From: Methylobacillus glycogenes JCM 2850
GTDB lineage: Bacteria; Pseudomonadota; Gammaproteobacteria; Burkholderiales; Methylophilaceae
Assembly (NCBI RefSeq): GCF_000617925.1
Contig: NZ_BAMT01000012.1
Coordinates: 26,721-90,720, forward strand
DNA length: 64,000 nt
Direction of reading: 5' to 3'
The position numbers and the translations under genes are program-made. Position 1 is the stretch's first letter, and each line of letters opens with the position of its first letter. Positions 30,201-42,663 of the stretch are shown one piece after another. Below the pieces are notes generated by a model. It saw nothing but the letters and a program-made list of their open reading frames with translations, did no database searches and was not told the DNA's origin.

Positions 30201-31655
30201 GCATGTGCTGATTGTGGATGACAATGCCGCCGCACGCAGCATACTCACCGGACAGCTAGGCTTCCTGCCGTTCAAGCTCAGTTATGCCGAATCAGGCACC
30301 GAAGCCGTCACCACGGTCAGGGCCATGCAACATGTATTGCCCGTAGATTTGGTACTGATGGACTGGAAAATGCCAGGCTGAGTGGTATTGATGCAGCCAG
30401 GCTGATCAAGCAGGACAGCCATTTAGAGCATGTGCCTGCCATCATCATGGTGACCGCCTATGGTAAGGATGAAGTCAGGCGTGATTGCGAAGACCTGAAA
30501 CTGGAAGGCTTCCTGGTCAAGCCCGTCAGCCAGTCCACGCTGATTGATACCCTGGTTGGGTTATATAGCCAGACGGTAAAAGAGGGCACGTTTATCCCTC
30601 CCACTGTCAGTTATGACTTGAGTGGTATGCGGCTATTGGTGGTGGAAGATAACGAAATCAATCAGCAGATTGCCAGCGAGTTGCTGCAATCAGTGGGCGC
30701 TGTGGTCGAGATTGCTGAAAACGGGCAGGTAGCCCTGGATAAGCTGCATGCCAGCCCTGCGAGCTATGACGTGGTGTTGATGGATTTGCAGATGCCAGTA
30801 ATGGATGGCTATGAGGCCACACGGTTGATTCGCAGTGAAACGCGCTTTGATGCCTTGCCCGTGATTGCCATGACCGCCCATGCCACGGTGGAAGAGCGGC
30901 AGAAATGCCTGGAGCTGGGCATGTCCGCCCATGTCACCAAGCCTATAGACCCCGACATGCTGTATCAATCCCTGGTGTGTCTGCATGCGCAGCATCAGCA
31001 AACCAAGGACGCTGAAGTGCTGGAAGCAACTGGAGGATATGCCGTGCTGGAGATTGAGGGATTCAACGTGGCCGAGGCCCTGCGCCGGGTGGCGGGTAAT
31101 CAGGATTTATATACACGCCTATTGAAGCAGTTTTCAGCCAGCCAAAAAGAGGCGGCACAGGAAATCCGCATGGCCCTACATGAGCAACGCCTGGATGATG
31201 CCATCCGCTTGGCGCATACCACCAAGGGCGTGGCAGGCAATCTGGGTGCTCAAGCCCTGGCAGGCAGCGCTGCCGGGCTGGAGCTGGCGCTGAAGGAAAA
31301 TAGCGGTGTGGAGATTGCGCTGCAGGTGTTTGAATCCCAGTTGGATGAGGCTATCTCGGCAGTAAGCCTTAGCCTCAGCCAACAGCAGGAGTTGCACCAA
31401 CATCAGGGCGCGACAGTGGATGCCAGCGCTGCCTTGAGGTCAGCTGAAGATAATGCCGCCTTGCTGCAAAAATTGCAGCAGTATCTGGAAAATCGTGATG
31501 CCGATGTGCAGGATTTTCTGATCAGGGAAACCCAGGGCCTGCGCGCCAGCTTGACCAGCATGTCTTATGACAGATTGACCATGCTGGTGAATGTGTATGA
31601 CTTTGATGAAGCATTGCAGTTGCTCAAGCCTTTCTTGAGTAAATCACCCCATTAG
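27257..31655 (+). CDS. Hybrid sensor histidine kinase: CHASE - PAS x3 - HisKA - HATPase - REC - REC - Hpt, two frameshifts
   Basis: ATG 27257 opens a membrane helix, a periplasmic CHASE domain (WLFNASQSVNRAEFREFA; AEYFPVFYSDM) and a second helix (LTIVGAGLAISLLLALLLY). Three PAS domains follow, then the H-box MSHEIRTPMNAVIG, N-box QILLNLVSNAIKF and G-box GGTGLGLTICKRL. Receiver 1 has LVLMDWKMPG, receiver 2 VVLMDLQMPVMDGYEA, and the Hpt domain IRLAHTTKGVAGNLGA. Breaks at about 27613 (one base; repaired RHRQDGLTEFALLEQD) and about 30380 (repaired MPGLSGIDAARLI) fit single-base losses. The protein of about 1466 residues runs a BarA-type phosphorelay, and the HD-GYP response regulator encoded 18 bases downstream is its likely output. 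Confidence 0.85.
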
Positions 31656-31673
31656 AACAGCAGGATGACGACC

Positions 31674-32766
31674 ATGAGCGATCTGCCGGATAGCAGCAAT
31701 AAACAAACCATACTTGTCATTGATGACGCCCCGGAAAACCTGGCAGTGATCAATGCCCTGCTGCGCGAGTTCTACCATGTCAAGGTCACGACCAAGGGCG
31801 TAGATGGTTTACGGGTAGCGCAATCGCTACCGCAGCCAGACTTGATTCTGCTGGATATCATGATGCCGGATGTGGATGGCTATGAAGTCTGTCGCCAGCT
31901 CAAGGCCAACCCGGTCACCGAGAATATTCCGGTGATTTTTCTCACCGCCAAGATTCATATGGAAGACGAGCAACATGGCTTTGATGTGGGGGCCGTGGAT
32001 TACATCGTCAAACCTATCAGCCCGCCGATAGTGCTGGCGCGGATACAGACGCATTTATTCCTTAATGACCAACGGCGTTTTCTTGAATATCAGGTGGAGC
32101 AGCGCACGCGTGAGATTGCGCTGATTCAGGATGTCACCATTTTTGCGCTGGCGTCATTGGCGGAAACCCGCGACAACGAAACCGGCAACCATATCCGCCG
32201 CACCCAGGGCTATGTGCGCCTGTTGGCGGAAAAGCTGCGTGAAAAGCCCAAGTACACCTCCATGCTGACGCCCATGGTGATTGAGATGCTGTATAAATCC
32301 GCACCGCTGCATGATATAGGCAAGGTGGGGATACCTGACCGCATCTTGCTCAAGCCCGGCCCCTTGAGCCGAGATGAATATGAAGTGATGAAAACTCACG
32401 CCCAGTTAGGCGCCAATGCTTGATAGAGGCGGAAAAGCTCATAGGCCGCAAAAATAATTTCCTGCAATATGCGCGCGAAATTGCCATGTGGCATCACGAG
32501 CACTGGGATGGCTCGGGTTATCCTGATGGCCTCAAGGGCGACAATATCCCGCTCTCTGCCCGCTTGATGCGATTGCCGATGTCTACGATGCCTTGATCAG
32601 CGAACGCGTCTATAAAGGCGCGATAGACCACAACGTGGCGATAGAGATCATTATCTCTGGCCGTGGCACGCATTTTGACCCGGACATGATAGATGCGTTT
32701 ATCAGCATCAGTGACCAGTTCCAGCGCGTGGCCGAGCAATACAACGATAGGCAACAAAACACTTGA
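31674..32766 (+). CDS. Response regulator with HD-GYP domain (c-di-GMP phosphodiesterase, RpfG-like), two frameshifts
   Basis: ATG 31674 is preferred, with AGGA 8 bases upstream. The receiver domain has [29 protein letters not shown] and FLTAKI. The HD-GYP domain has [30 protein letters not shown] and, after repair of a break near 32418, [18 protein letters not shown] second break near 32568 restores [15 protein letters not shown] and [13 protein letters not shown], ending at 32766. The key HD and GYP residues are present, so it should hydrolyse cyclic di-GMP when phosphorylated. It lies directly after the hybrid kinase and probably forms a pair with it. Confidence 0.85.
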
Positions 32767-32820
32767 GAGTCTGCACGAGGTGGGCAGGCGCTAGTGCATA
32801 TTGCTGCAAACTGCGGACGG

Positions 32821-32852
32821 AAAAAAAGGATTGCCCAGGCAATCCTTTTTTT
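32821..32852. terminator. Bidirectional terminator
   Basis: GGATTGCC and GGCAATCC form a perfect stem with a 2-base loop, flanked by seven A on the left and seven T on the right. It serves both the HD-GYP gene (+) and the converging ybiT gene (-). Confidence 0.9.
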
Positions 32853-32887
32853 AATGGCAGCAGCGCAAGACTGCCGCTGAGTCAGGC

Positions 32888-34483
32888 TTAATCTACACCC
32901 TGGCTAGCCAGATAGTCTTCGTAGTTGCCGCTGAAGTCTACAATGCCATCAGCCTTGATTTCGATAATACGCGTGGCCAGTGAGCTGACAAACTCACGGT
33001 CATGGCTGACGAAGATCAAAGTGCCTTTGTATTTATCCAGCGCAGTATTGAGCGCTTCGATGGATTCCATGTCCATATGGTTGGTGGGCTCATCCATCAG
33101 CAACACATTGGTACGTGCCAGCATCAGCTTGCCGTACAACATGCGGCCTTTCTCGCCACCAGACAGCACCTTGACCGATTTCTTGGTGTCTTCACCGGAG
33201 AACAGCAGTCTGCCCAGCATGCTGCGCACGGATTGATCATCGTCACCAGGCTGGGTGTGTAGCGTCATCCACTCGAAGAGTTCTTCGCCATTGTCAAACT
33301 CGTATTCGTGATCCTGCGCGTAGTAACCAATCTTGGCTTTTTCTGCCCATTTCACATTGCCGTGGTTGGCTTGCAATTGGCCCGCGATGGTACGCAGCAG
33401 CGTGGTTTTGCCTATGCCGTTTTCACCAATGATGGCAATGCGTTCACCAGCCTCGACCATGAGGTTGAGGTTGTTGAACAGCGGCTTGTCGTAACCGTGG
33501 CTGAGATTTTCCACTTCCACTGCCTGACGGTGCAGCTTTTCCCTGTCGTCATATTCAAAGCGGATGAAGGGATATTGACGGCTGGAGGGCTTGAATTCCT
33601 CAATCTTGATCTTGTCTATCATCTTCAGACGGCTGGTGGCCTGCTTGGCCTTGGATTTGTTGGCCGAGAAGCGACGCACGAAATCCTGTAGCTCAGCCAC
33701 TTTTTCCTTGGCACGGGCATTATCCTTGGCAGACTGGGCACGGGCAGCGGTAGAGGCTTCCATGTAGTCGTCGTAATTGCCTGGATAGACCTTGAGCGTG
33801 CCGTAATCCATATCGCAGGTATGCGTACACACTTGGTTCAGGAAGTGTCTATCGTGCGAGATGATGATCATGGTGCAGTCACGATTATTCAGCACATCTT
33901 CCAGCCAACGGATGGTGTTGATATCCAGGTTGTTGGTCGGTTCATCCAGCAGCAGCACATCCGGGTTGGCAAACAGCGCTTGAGCCAGCAGCACGCGCAG
34001 CTTCCAGCCTGGGGCTACCGCACTCATGAGGCCATTGTGCTGCTCGGTAGGGATGCCCACACCCAGCAGCAACTCACCAGCACGCGCTTCGGCGGTGTAG
34101 CCGTCATATTCGGCAAACACGGTTTCCAGTTCGGCGGCCTTCATGTAGTCGTCTTCGGTGGCTTCCATGTTCATGTAGATGGCGTTTTTTTCCACATTCG
34201 CCTTCCACATTTCTTCATGACCCATCATCACCACATCCAGCACGCGCTGGTCTTCATAGGCAAACTGATCCTGACGCAGGAAAGCCATGCGTTCGTTGGA
34301 GTCCAGCGCGACATTGCCCGCAGAAGGCTCCAGCACGCCAGCGAGGATTTTCATGAAAGTGGATTTGCCACAGCCGTTGGCACCAATCAGGCCGTAGCGA
34401 TTGCCGTCACCGAACTTGACCGAGATGTTCTCGAACAAGGGCTTGGCGCCAAACTGCATGGTGATATTGTTTGCGATTAACAC
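32888..34483 (-). CDS. ybiT: ABC-F family ATPase YbiT
   Basis: The 531-residue protein has two ABC cassettes and no membrane segments. Cassette 1 has [17 protein letters not shown] and [12 protein letters not shown]; cassette 2 has [29 protein letters not shown] and [12 protein letters not shown]. The inter-cassette linker ([18 protein letters not shown]) and the C-terminal [19 protein letters not shown] end (here [15 protein letters not shown]) match E. coli YbiT almost phrase by phrase. ABC-F proteins act on the ribosome E site; the specific role of YbiT is less defined. It is intact and monocistronic. Confidence 0.92.
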   Translation of the reverse strand: MLIANNITMQFGAKPLFENISVKFGDGNRYGLIGANGCGKSTFMKILAGVLEPSAGNVALDSNERMAFLRQDQFAYEDQRVLDVVMMGHEEMWKANVEKNAIYMNMEATEDDYMKAAELETVFAEYDGYTAEARAGELLLGVGIPTEQHNGLMSAVAPGWKLRVLLAQALFANPDVLLLDEPTNNLDINTIRWLEDVLNNRDCTMIIISHDRHFLNQVCTHTCDMDYGTLKVYPGNYDDYMEASTAARAQSAKDNARAKEKVAELQDFVRRFSANKSKAKQATSRLKMIDKIKIEEFKPSSRQYPFIRFEYDDREKLHRQAVEVENLSHGYDKPLFNNLNLMVEAGERIAIIGENGIGKTTLLRTIAGQLQANHGNVKWAEKAKIGYYAQDHEYEFDNGEELFEWMTLHTQPGDDDQSVRSMLGRLLFSGEDTKKSVKVLSGGEKGRMLYGKLMLARTNVLLMDEPTNHMDMESIEALNTALDKYKGTLIFVSHDREFVSSLATRIIEIKADGIVDFSGNYEDYLASQGVD

Positions 34484-34587
34484 GTCTTTTGTATTCCTAA
34501 AGTAAAACTGGCTGAATAACTAAAGTTAATTAGATAAGAAAAACCAGTCAGATAAGTAAAACCAGTTGAATCAATGATGTCAGTAAC

Positions 34588-35192
34588 TTACTTGAATTTG
34601 TCGCGTATCACTACCTCGTCCAGCGCCAATTGGCCACCGCGGGGGTTGGCAGGGCGCAAGGGCTTGCCTATGGCCACAAACATGGCTGGGGTGTGATCTG
34701 CAGGCAGGTTGAGCAGTTTGGCCACTGCGTCAAAATGAAAACCATCCATAGGGCAGGAGTCATAGCCCAATGCTTGGCAGACAGCATCAAGGTAGTAGCT
34801 GCCATGCCGCAGGAGCGCATGGCTTCATCGCGCTGTACTTGCTCCTTGCCGCCGTAGTAACCAGCAATGGCATTCACCAGATAATCGCGCACTGCAGGCT
34901 CTGCGTTACGCCAGTAGCGATTAGGTTCTTTCTCCCAGGCCTTGAGGTCGGCGGTTAGCACCACCAGTAGTGAGGCATCGGTGACCTGAGCCTGGTTCCA
35001 GCTTGCGGCGCGCACTTGCTCACGCAGTGCCGGGTCTTGCACCAGCACAAAGCGCCAGTTCTGGATGTTAAAAGCGGTAGGGGAGAGCACAGCCAGCGAC
35101 ATGAGTTGCTGGATTTCCTCTTCCGACATGCGGTGCGCTGGGTCAAAGGCCTTGACCGAGCGGCGGCTTTCTATGGCATCAATTACATTCAT
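34588..35192 (-). CDS. Nitroreductase-family FMN oxidoreductase, one frameshift
   Basis: The N-terminus IESRRSVKAFDPAHRMSEEE and the motif LSPTAFNIQNWRFVLVQDP are the FMN-binding hallmarks of NfsB-like nitroreductases. Near 34783 one base (probably a G in AAGGCATTG) is missing. The repaired frame continues SAKALGYDSCPMDGF and LPADHTPAMFVAIGKP and ends at 34588, giving about 201 residues. It would use NAD(P)H to reduce nitro-aromatics, quinones or flavins. No partner gene is adjacent: the GreB-like gene lies 12 bases upstream on the same strand, so they may share a transcript. Confidence 0.8.
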
Positions 35193-35204
35193 ATAACAGC
35201 TTTC

Positions 35205-35702
35205 TCAATAATGTATGGCGATGACTTCAAGTTCCAGATCGCCTGCCGGTCTATGCCAGGTGGCGCTTTCGCCTACCTTGAGGCCTATCAGCGCCCGTGC
35301 CAGCGGCGAAACCCAGCTCACCCTGTGGGTGGCAATATCCGCTTCGTCTTCGCCGACGATATGAAACTGGTGCTGTTCACCGTTTTCATCTTCAAGCTCA
35401 ACCCTGGCCCCAAATAACACGCTGTCAGCAGGCTGCGCTGCTGGGTCAACCACGATGGCGCTTTCCAGCCTGGCGGCAACATAGCGTAAATCCCTGTCCA
35501 GCATGGCCAGCTTTTGCTGAGCAATAGGGTCATCTTTGCGGTTGGTCAGGGCAAGACGTTGCTCGGATAGGGTATCAGCCTGCTGTTGCAGTTGCGCATA
35601 GCCTTGGCTTGTCAGGTAGTTGGGATGCGTGCTGATGGGGCGCTCGGGCAGGTCGGTGCCAGCGTGCTCCAGGTCATCCTCTTTGACAAATCCTCGGCTC
35701 AT
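35205..35702 (-). CDS. GreA/GreB-family transcription elongation factor
   Basis: The start is placed at MSRGFVKEDDLEH (ATG 35702), the usual N-terminus of this subfamily, giving 165 residues. An N-terminal coiled coil follows (YAQLQQQADTLSEQRLALT...), then the C-terminal FKBP-like domain with VLFGARVELEDENGEQHQF and ISPLARALIG-like SPLARALIGLKVG. Gre factors insert into the RNA polymerase secondary channel and trigger transcript cleavage in backtracked complexes. It differs from classical GreA/GreB at the N-terminus, so I leave the symbol blank. Confidence 0.8.
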   Translation of the reverse strand: MSRGFVKEDDLEHAGTDLPERPISTHPNYLTSQGYAQLQQQADTLSEQRLALTNRKDDPIAQQKLAMLDRDLRYVAARLESAIVVDPAAQPADSVLFGARVELEDENGEQHQFHIVGEDEADIATHRVSWVSPLARALIGLKVGESATWHRPAGDLELEVIAIHY

Positions 35703-35813
35703 GGACTCGGCATCTATAAAACCTTGAATTATAACCCAAGGCAGAGAGCAAGTCCGCAGGCGATGAACGCAAAAGCCTGATAACTCATGCTGGGGAAGCC
35801 TCAGCATGGAGCA

Positions 35814-35844
35814 TAAAAAAACGCGACCCGGTTGGGGATCGCGT
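35814..35844 (-). terminator. Terminator between trpS and the GreB-like gene
   Basis: On the minus strand, ACGCGATCCC and GGGTCGCGT form a stem around a short loop, followed by seven T. It lies about 60 bases after the trpS stop and ends that gene's transcript. Confidence 0.8.
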
Positions 35845-35905
35845 TTTATGTGCTGCTTTCCTGGCTAGTGTATTGGCTAGTTCTGATATCTAGCGTGAGC
35901 TTGAA

Positions 35906-36928
35906 TCAACGAAAATAATTCAGCCCCAGTGCTGCCTTGACTTCACTCATGGTCTGCGCCGCAACTTCACGCGCCTGATCTGTGCCTTCACGCAGCAGTT
36001 GCAGGATATAGCCCTTGTCCTGTGCCAATTCTGCACGGCGGCTGCGTATGGGTTCCAGCAATTCTTGCAGCACGGCTTCGAGACGCTTCTTGACGATGCT
36101 GTCTGCCAGACCGCCACGAATATAGTGGGCTTTCAGTTCTGCCACGCCGTCCTTGTCAGTGTCAAAAGCATCCAGATAAGTGAAGGCAATATTGCCTTCC
36201 ACATGGCCAGGGTCTTCAACGCGCAGGTGCAGAGGGTCGGTATATACCTTTTTCACCGCCTTGCTGACTTCGTCCGCAGTGGCGCTGAGGTTGATGACAT
36301 TGCCCAAAGACTTACTCATTTTGGCTTTGCCATCAATGCCGGGCAAGCGGCCCAGTTCAGGCACCAGTGCCTTGGTTTCCACCAGGATTTCCTGCTTGGT
36401 GGCCGGGTTTTTGTACAGGCGATTGAAGCGACGCACGATTTCATTGGTCTGCTCTATCATCGGAATCTGGTCTTCACCTACGGGCACTAGCGTCGCCTTG
36501 AAGGCAGTAATGTCGGCCGCCTGACTGACGGGGTAGGTGAGGAAACCCGCAGGAATATCCCGCTCAAAATCACGCAGACGAATTTCTTCTTTCACCGTAG
36601 GGTTGCGTTCCAGACGCGCCACGGTCACCAGGTTGAGGTAGTAGAAGGCCAGTTCAACCAACTCGGGTACTTGCGACTGAATGAAGATGGTGCTCAGCTT
36701 GGGGTCTATGCCCACGGCAAGGTAATCCAGCGCTACCTCAATCACATTGCGATGAACCTTGTCTATGTCTTCCATATTGTCGGTCAGCGCCTGCGCGTCG
36801 GCGAGCATGATGTATTGCTTGTATTCATGCTGGTAGTTAACGCGATTACGCAGGCTGCCGACAAAGTGGCCCAGATGTAGTGGGCCAGTGGGGCGGTCCC
36901 CGGTCAGAATAATGGGTTGAGTGCTCAT
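35906..36928 (-). CDS. trpS: Tryptophanyl-tRNA synthetase
   Basis: The 340-residue protein is a class I synthetase. The HIGH-type motif is [15 protein letters not shown] and the KMSKS motif is [15 protein letters not shown]. The TrpS-specific segment [19 protein letters not shown] binds the substrate pocket. The length matches bacterial TrpS. It charges tRNA-Trp with tryptophan using ATP and is essential. No frameshift is present. Confidence 0.95.
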   Translation of the reverse strand: MSTQPIILTGDRPTGPLHLGHFVGSLRNRVNYQHEYKQYIMLADAQALTDNMEDIDKVHRNVIEVALDYLAVGIDPKLSTIFIQSQVPELVELAFYYLNLVTVARLERNPTVKEEIRLRDFERDIPAGFLTYPVSQAADITAFKATLVPVGEDQIPMIEQTNEIVRRFNRLYKNPATKQEILVETKALVPELGRLPGIDGKAKMSKSLGNVINLSATADEVSKAVKKVYTDPLHLRVEDPGHVEGNIAFTYLDAFDTDKDGVAELKAHYIRGGLADSIVKKRLEAVLQELLEPIRSRRAELAQDKGYILQLLREGTDQAREVAAQTMSEVKAALGLNYFR

Positions 36929-37147
36929 ATCGTATTCTCTATGCCTGGGGCGCTCAGCTTGACTGGCACCCAGGCGTTCGCTTGATGTTAATCAACTTCT
37001 CACGTCATCCAATATACTTCAATGCTGGTCATTGGCATGAGTGGTGATTGGGTAAGTGATTGAATGTATATAAAATCTATGAAAATGGAGACTTGCTTTT
37101 AAGCGCAGTTTTTTCATTGATGTCTAGCGGGCCAAAGTATAGCATGC

Positions 37148-37960
37148 ATGGGCATCACCACCATGCTGGCTATATCCCGCTACGAATATCAACATCATCC
37201 CAATATGACATCCAAAGTTATGAATATTAATACCGCTATCATCAGGCTTGATGAAACTGAAGTACATCTGCACTTCAGAGCAGACTCAGTAGGTGATCAA
37301 GGCGTGATTGAGCAGATTTTCCAGCAAGGGGATTATGATATTTCTCAATGGCCGCAAGGCCAGAAGTTACTGGATTATCATCTTGAACAATCCAAAACTC
37401 AGCCCTCTTTGATTATTGATGCGGGAGCCAATATTGGCGCTTCTGCGGTGTTTTTTTCCCATTTTTATCCCAACTCTCTGGTCTTTGCGATTGAGCCTGA
37501 TGAGATGAACTGGCGCTTTTTGGAGCTGAACACAAAGCAATTGAATGTGTTCAATTTTCATGGCGCTATTGCCGATGTGGATGGAGAGCTGCTGATCGAG
37601 GACCCGGGCCGCTCAGACTGGGGTTTCATGACTCGCCCCGTGAGTGATGCTGATCAAGGCCTGGATTTAAAGCGGGTGAAAAGTATTTCTCCCGCCAGCA
37701 TACTGGCGCATCCCAGCACGCAAAATACCAAGCCTTTGATATTGAAAATAGATATTGAAGGAGGGGAAGATGCCTTGTTTCAAGGCGACACTACTTGGTT
37801 AAACAAATTTCCCTTGGTCATTATTGAGCTGCATGACTGGATGCTGCCATTTTCAGGATCTTCAAGAAATTTCATCAAAGCCATCGCACAATATGATTTT
37901 GATCTTTTACCAAATGACGAAAATCTATTTCTCTTTAATCGGCAGATTTTGGGTGCCTGA
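37148..37960 (+). CDS. FkbM-family SAM-dependent methyltransferase
   Basis: The SAM-binding motif is SLIIDAGANIGASAVFFSHF, followed by VFAIEPDEMNWRFLELN (motif II acidic residue) and LILKIDIEGGEDALFQG, all characteristic of FkbM methyltransferases. The longest frame has 270 residues; MTSKVMNINTA at 37205 is a plausible later start, and neither has a strong Shine-Dalgarno sequence. Family members O-methylate sugars or polyketides, often in surface-polysaccharide loci. Here the gene stands alone between trpS and guaA, so the substrate cannot be inferred. Confidence 0.8.
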   Translation: MGITTMLAISRYEYQHHPNMTSKVMNINTAIIRLDETEVHLHFRADSVGDQGVIEQIFQQGDYDISQWPQGQKLLDYHLEQSKTQPSLIIDAGANIGASAVFFSHFYPNSLVFAIEPDEMNWRFLELNTKQLNVFNFHGAIADVDGELLIEDPGRSDWGFMTRPVSDADQGLDLKRVKSISPASILAHPSTQNTKPLILKIDIEGGEDALFQGDTTWLNKFPLVIIELHDWMLPFSGSSRNFIKAIAQYDFDLLPNDENLFLFNRQILGA

Positions 37961-38047
37961 GTTTGTGTTGTACAAGGGAATCTGACGATGTTTCGCTGGG
38001 TATCCAATCATGGTGTGACCAATGCTGACATGTCCAAGTCAAAATAA

Positions 38048-38086
38048 AACAGGCTTCATTAATAAAAAATGAAGCCTGTTTTTTTT
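38048..38086. terminator. Bidirectional terminator between the FkbM gene and guaA
   Basis: AACAGGCTTCATT and AATGAAGCCTGTT form a perfect 13-base stem with a 7-base AT loop and a following run of eight T; A-runs on the other side suit the minus strand too. It separates the two converging genes. Confidence 0.9.
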
Positions 38087-38114
38087 CACAATACCTAGCC
38101 TATTGAGGCAAGGA

Positions 38115-39695
38115 TTATTCCCATTCTATCGTCGCTGGCGGCTTGCCAGACACATCGTAAACCACGCGGTTGATGCCGCGCACTTCGTTGATGATGCGGT
38201 TGGACACCTTGCCTAGCAGTGAGTAAGGCAGTTCTGCCCAATGCGCAGTCATGAAGTCGCTGGTGACTACGGCGCGCAGGGCCACTACATAATCATAGGT
38301 GCGGCCATCACCCATCACGCCTACAGACTTGACGGGCAGGAACACGGCAAAGGCTTGCGAGGTTTTGTCGTACCAGGATTTTCCATCGGCATCCTTGGTG
38401 GCGCGCAGTTCTTCTATGAAGATGTTGTCAGCCCTACGTAGCAAGTCGGCAAACTCGCGCTTGACCTCGCCGAGGATGCGCACGCCCAGGCCAGGGCCGG
38501 GGAAGGGGTGGCGGTAGACCATGGCATGCGGCAGGCCCAGGGCCACGCCCAGTTCACGCACTTCATCCTTGAACAGCTCGCGCAGGGGTTCCAGCAATTG
38601 CAGTTTCAGCGTATCTGGCAGGCCACCAACGTTATGGTGGCTCTTGATGGTGTGCGCTTTTTTGGTTTTGGCACCTGCAGACTCAATCACGTCCGGGTAG
38701 ATGGTACCCTGCGCCAGCCAGCGTGCCTGTGGCAGTTTGGCAGATTCGGCCTGGAACACTTCCACAAATTCGCGGCCTATGATTTTGCGCTTGGCTTCTG
38801 GGTCGCTGACGCCTGCGAGGTCACCGAGGAACTTGGCGCTGGCATCAACATGAATGACGCGTACGCCCAGGTTATTGGCAAAAGTCTCCATGACTTGTTC
38901 GGCCTCATTCAGGCGCAGCAAGCCGTTATCAACGAACACGCAGGTGAGTTGATCACCAATCGCACGGTGAATCAAAGCTGCGGCCACGGAGGAATCCACG
39001 CCGCCAGAGAGACCGAGGATAACTTGGTCGCTACCGACTTCATCACGGATGCGCTGGACTGCGGTTTCAACGTAATCTGGCATGTTCCAGCTACGGTCAC
39101 AGCCGCAGATTTCGTGCACAAAGCGGCTTAGCAGGGCGCGGCCTTGCTTGGTATGTGTCACTTCGGGGTGGAACTGTACAGCGTAGTAGCGGCGGCTTTC
39201 ATCGGCCATTGCAGCAATCGGTGTTGAGCTGTTGCTGGCGATGATCTTGAAGCCTTCTGGCAAGGCCGTCACCTTGTCACCATGGCTCATCCAGACATCC
39301 AGCAGGCCGTGGCCTTGCTCATTGCTGCTGTCCTGAATGTCCTTGAGCAGGGCAGAGTGGCCTTGCGCGCGGATTTCCGCATAACCAAATTCGCGCTTGG
39401 CAGCGTTTTCCACGCTGCCGCCAAGTTGTGCCGCCATGGTTTGCATGCCGTAGCAGATGCCCAGAACCGGCACACCTATCTCGAATACCTGCTGCGGAGC
39501 ACGCGGGGTTTCGTCTTCGTAAACCGAGTTAGGGCCGCCGGAAAGGATAATGCCTGTGGGCTGGAAATCGCGGATGAAGGCATCATCCACATCCCAGGAG
39601 TGCAGTTCACAGTAAACATTGGCTTCGCGCACACGGCGTGCGATTAGCTGGGTGTATTGGGAGCCAAAATCGAGAATCAGTATTTTCTGTTGCAT
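38115..39695 (-). CDS. guaA: GMP synthase (glutamine-hydrolysing)
   Basis: The 526-residue protein has an N-terminal class I glutamine amidotransferase domain ([18 protein letters not shown]; nucleophile Cys in VLGICYGMQ; His/Glu in [11 protein letters not shown]). An ATP pyrophosphatase domain follows ([19 protein letters not shown]), then the dimerisation domain ending PPATIEWE. It converts XMP to GMP, the step after GuaB. It follows guaB on the same strand with a gap of about 144 bases, the common proteobacterial guaBA arrangement. It is intact. Confidence 0.97.
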   Translation of the reverse strand: MQQKILILDFGSQYTQLIARRVREANVYCELHSWDVDDAFIRDFQPTGIILSGGPNSVYEDETPRAPQQVFEIGVPVLGICYGMQTMAAQLGGSVENAAKREFGYAEIRAQGHSALLKDIQDSSNEQGHGLLDVWMSHGDKVTALPEGFKIIASNSSTPIAAMADESRRYYAVQFHPEVTHTKQGRALLSRFVHEICGCDRSWNMPDYVETAVQRIRDEVGSDQVILGLSGGVDSSVAAALIHRAIGDQLTCVFVDNGLLRLNEAEQVMETFANNLGVRVIHVDASAKFLGDLAGVSDPEAKRKIIGREFVEVFQAESAKLPQARWLAQGTIYPDVIESAGAKTKKAHTIKSHHNVGGLPDTLKLQLLEPLRELFKDEVRELGVALGLPHAMVYRHPFPGPGLGVRILGEVKREFADLLRRADNIFIEELRATKDADGKSWYDKTSQAFAVFLPVKSVGVMGDGRTYDYVVALRAVVTSDFMTAHWAELPYSLLGKVSNRIINEVRGINRVVYDVSGKPPATIEWE

Positions 39696-39839
39696 GTAAG
39701 CTCAAGCGCGTGGAGTTAAATGAATAAAAGCCCGGCGCGCCGGGCATGCATGCTTAAAGTGCTTGCATACGCTTCCCAGATGCTGGCTTGCCAGCCTGGG
39801 AAGGGTATGGCGGACATCTGTCCGCTTAACTTAGCCACT

Positions 39840-41319
<1,480 letters not shown>

Positions 41320-41501
41320 AAGGCAATTATACCGAGGAGTGCCTCAGTGGTAAATCACACTAGTCAATCTTTGTGTATATCTGTCGTTAAATATCTTGAA
41401 GCAACAATCAAGTGGCTTGTCTTTAAACGCGTGTGCTGATTGACGGCTAGAAAGAAGCCACTTAATGTGTGATGCGCGGTACTTCTATATTCGGGGGATG
41501 C

Positions 41502-41978
41502 ATGAATAAAGCCCATGGTCGTTTGGTATTGGGTCTATTGTTAGGTCTGATGATCACTGTGCCGCTCATGGCACAGGCGCAAGTTTTCAAGTGGAAAGAC
41601 AAAAATGGGGCGGTTCAGTATTCGGATACGCCTCCCCCGGGTAATGTGGCCTATGAAATGGTAGACAAAGCCAAGCCTGCGCCAAAACCAGCAGCGCCAA
41701 GCGGGGCTGATGCGCAGGCAGTGCGCAATGCTGCAGCGCTAAGGCGTCAAAGCGATGCTGAATTGGAAAGGCGCAACGAAGAAAAGGCCAAGGCTGACCT
41801 GCAGGCCAAGCAGGCAAATTGCCAGAACGCCAAAGCGGATTATCAGAATTACAAGCAGGGTGGGCGTATCTATAAAATGACGCCTGAGGGTGAGCGGCAA
41901 TACTTGGGTGACGAAGATATCAGGAAAGGCCTGGAAAGCGCCACCAAGCAAGTGCAGCAATACTGCGAGCCTGAGTGA
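41502..41978 (+). CDS. DUF4124 domain-containing exported protein
   Basis: The start is placed at MNKAHGRLVLGLL (41502), where GGGGGATG lies just upstream. A signal peptide (LLGLMITVPLMAQAQ) is followed by the DUF4124 motif VFKWKDKNGAVQYSDTPPPG and a Lys/Gln/Ala-rich helical tail with Cys residues. DUF4124 proteins are common single-gene envelope proteins in beta- and gammaproteobacteria with no established function. It sits between guaB and ratA and ends at a shared terminator. Confidence 0.8.
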   Translation: MNKAHGRLVLGLLLGLMITVPLMAQAQVFKWKDKNGAVQYSDTPPPGNVAYEMVDKAKPAPKPAAPSGADAQAVRNAAALRRQSDAELERRNEEKAKADLQAKQANCQNAKADYQNYKQGGRIYKMTPEGERQYLGDEDIRKGLESATKQVQQYCEPE

Positions 41979-42035
41979 GGCTAAGCTAGTCACAGGTGAT
42001 GACTGGTTAAACTAAATTATCAATGAATAAATACC

Positions 42036-42064
42036 AAGGCGGCTTTGAGCCGCCTTTTGTTTTA
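42036..42064. terminator. Bidirectional terminator between the DUF4124 gene and ratA
   Basis: AAGGCGGCT and AGCCGCCTT form a perfect 9-base stem with a 3-base loop, followed by TTGTTTT on the plus strand. It serves converging genes. Confidence 0.8.
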
Positions 42065-42103
42065 ATGGAGCTCGGCCTTTTTGCTGGCTAAGTTTTGTGG
42101 TGC

Positions 42104-42540
42104 TTATTTGACTTGAGTCAGGTTGTCAGCGCGCACCACAAACGCCTCGACAAAGGTATTGGCGATATGGCTGAACACTGGGAGATAAGTTTCTCTAGTA
42201 ACACACTGGAAAATTCATACTGCAGGCTGAACTCCACCTTGCAGGCATCTGGTGCCAGGGTGATAAAGCGCCAATGGCCCTGCAGATGTTTGAAAGGGCC
42301 ATCCTTGAGGCGGATTTCCATGCTGTGTGGAAATTGCTTGAGATTTTGTGTGGTGAATTTCTGTTTAATGCCGTGATAATCAATATGCAGCGTTGCCTCG
42401 GTCACGCTTTCATCACGTTGGTGCAGTTCTACACCGCCGCACCATGGCAGAAACTGGGTGTAATCTTCCACCTGATCTACCAGTGAGAACATGTGCTCAG
42501 CCGAGTGCCCGACCAGAACTGTTTTATCAACCTGTGCCAT
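42104..42540 (-). CDS. ratA: RatA / SRPBCC (Coq10-START) family protein, C-terminal frameshift
   Basis: The protein begins AQVDKTVLVGHSAEHMFSLVDQV and continues YTQFLPWCGGVELH, the standard RatA/PasT N-terminus. Near 42190 one C seems missing; restoring it gives LISPVFSHIANTFVEAFVVRA and a stop at 42104, about 145 residues as usual. In E. coli RatA has been described as a toxin that blocks 70S assembly, while relatives (Coq10) bind ubiquinone; either role may apply. It is divergent from smpB, the conserved betaproteobacterial arrangement. Confidence 0.85.
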
Positions 42541-42663
42541 TCGCGTTGCGATCTAGAGTAAAATGCCGATTTTACGTCATAATTCCCCGGTATCAAGCAA
42601 ACAAGGGCGCGGCCATGCTGTGCGTGTCCTGATGTTAAGCCTCGCCGGCAAGCGCCTATCACC

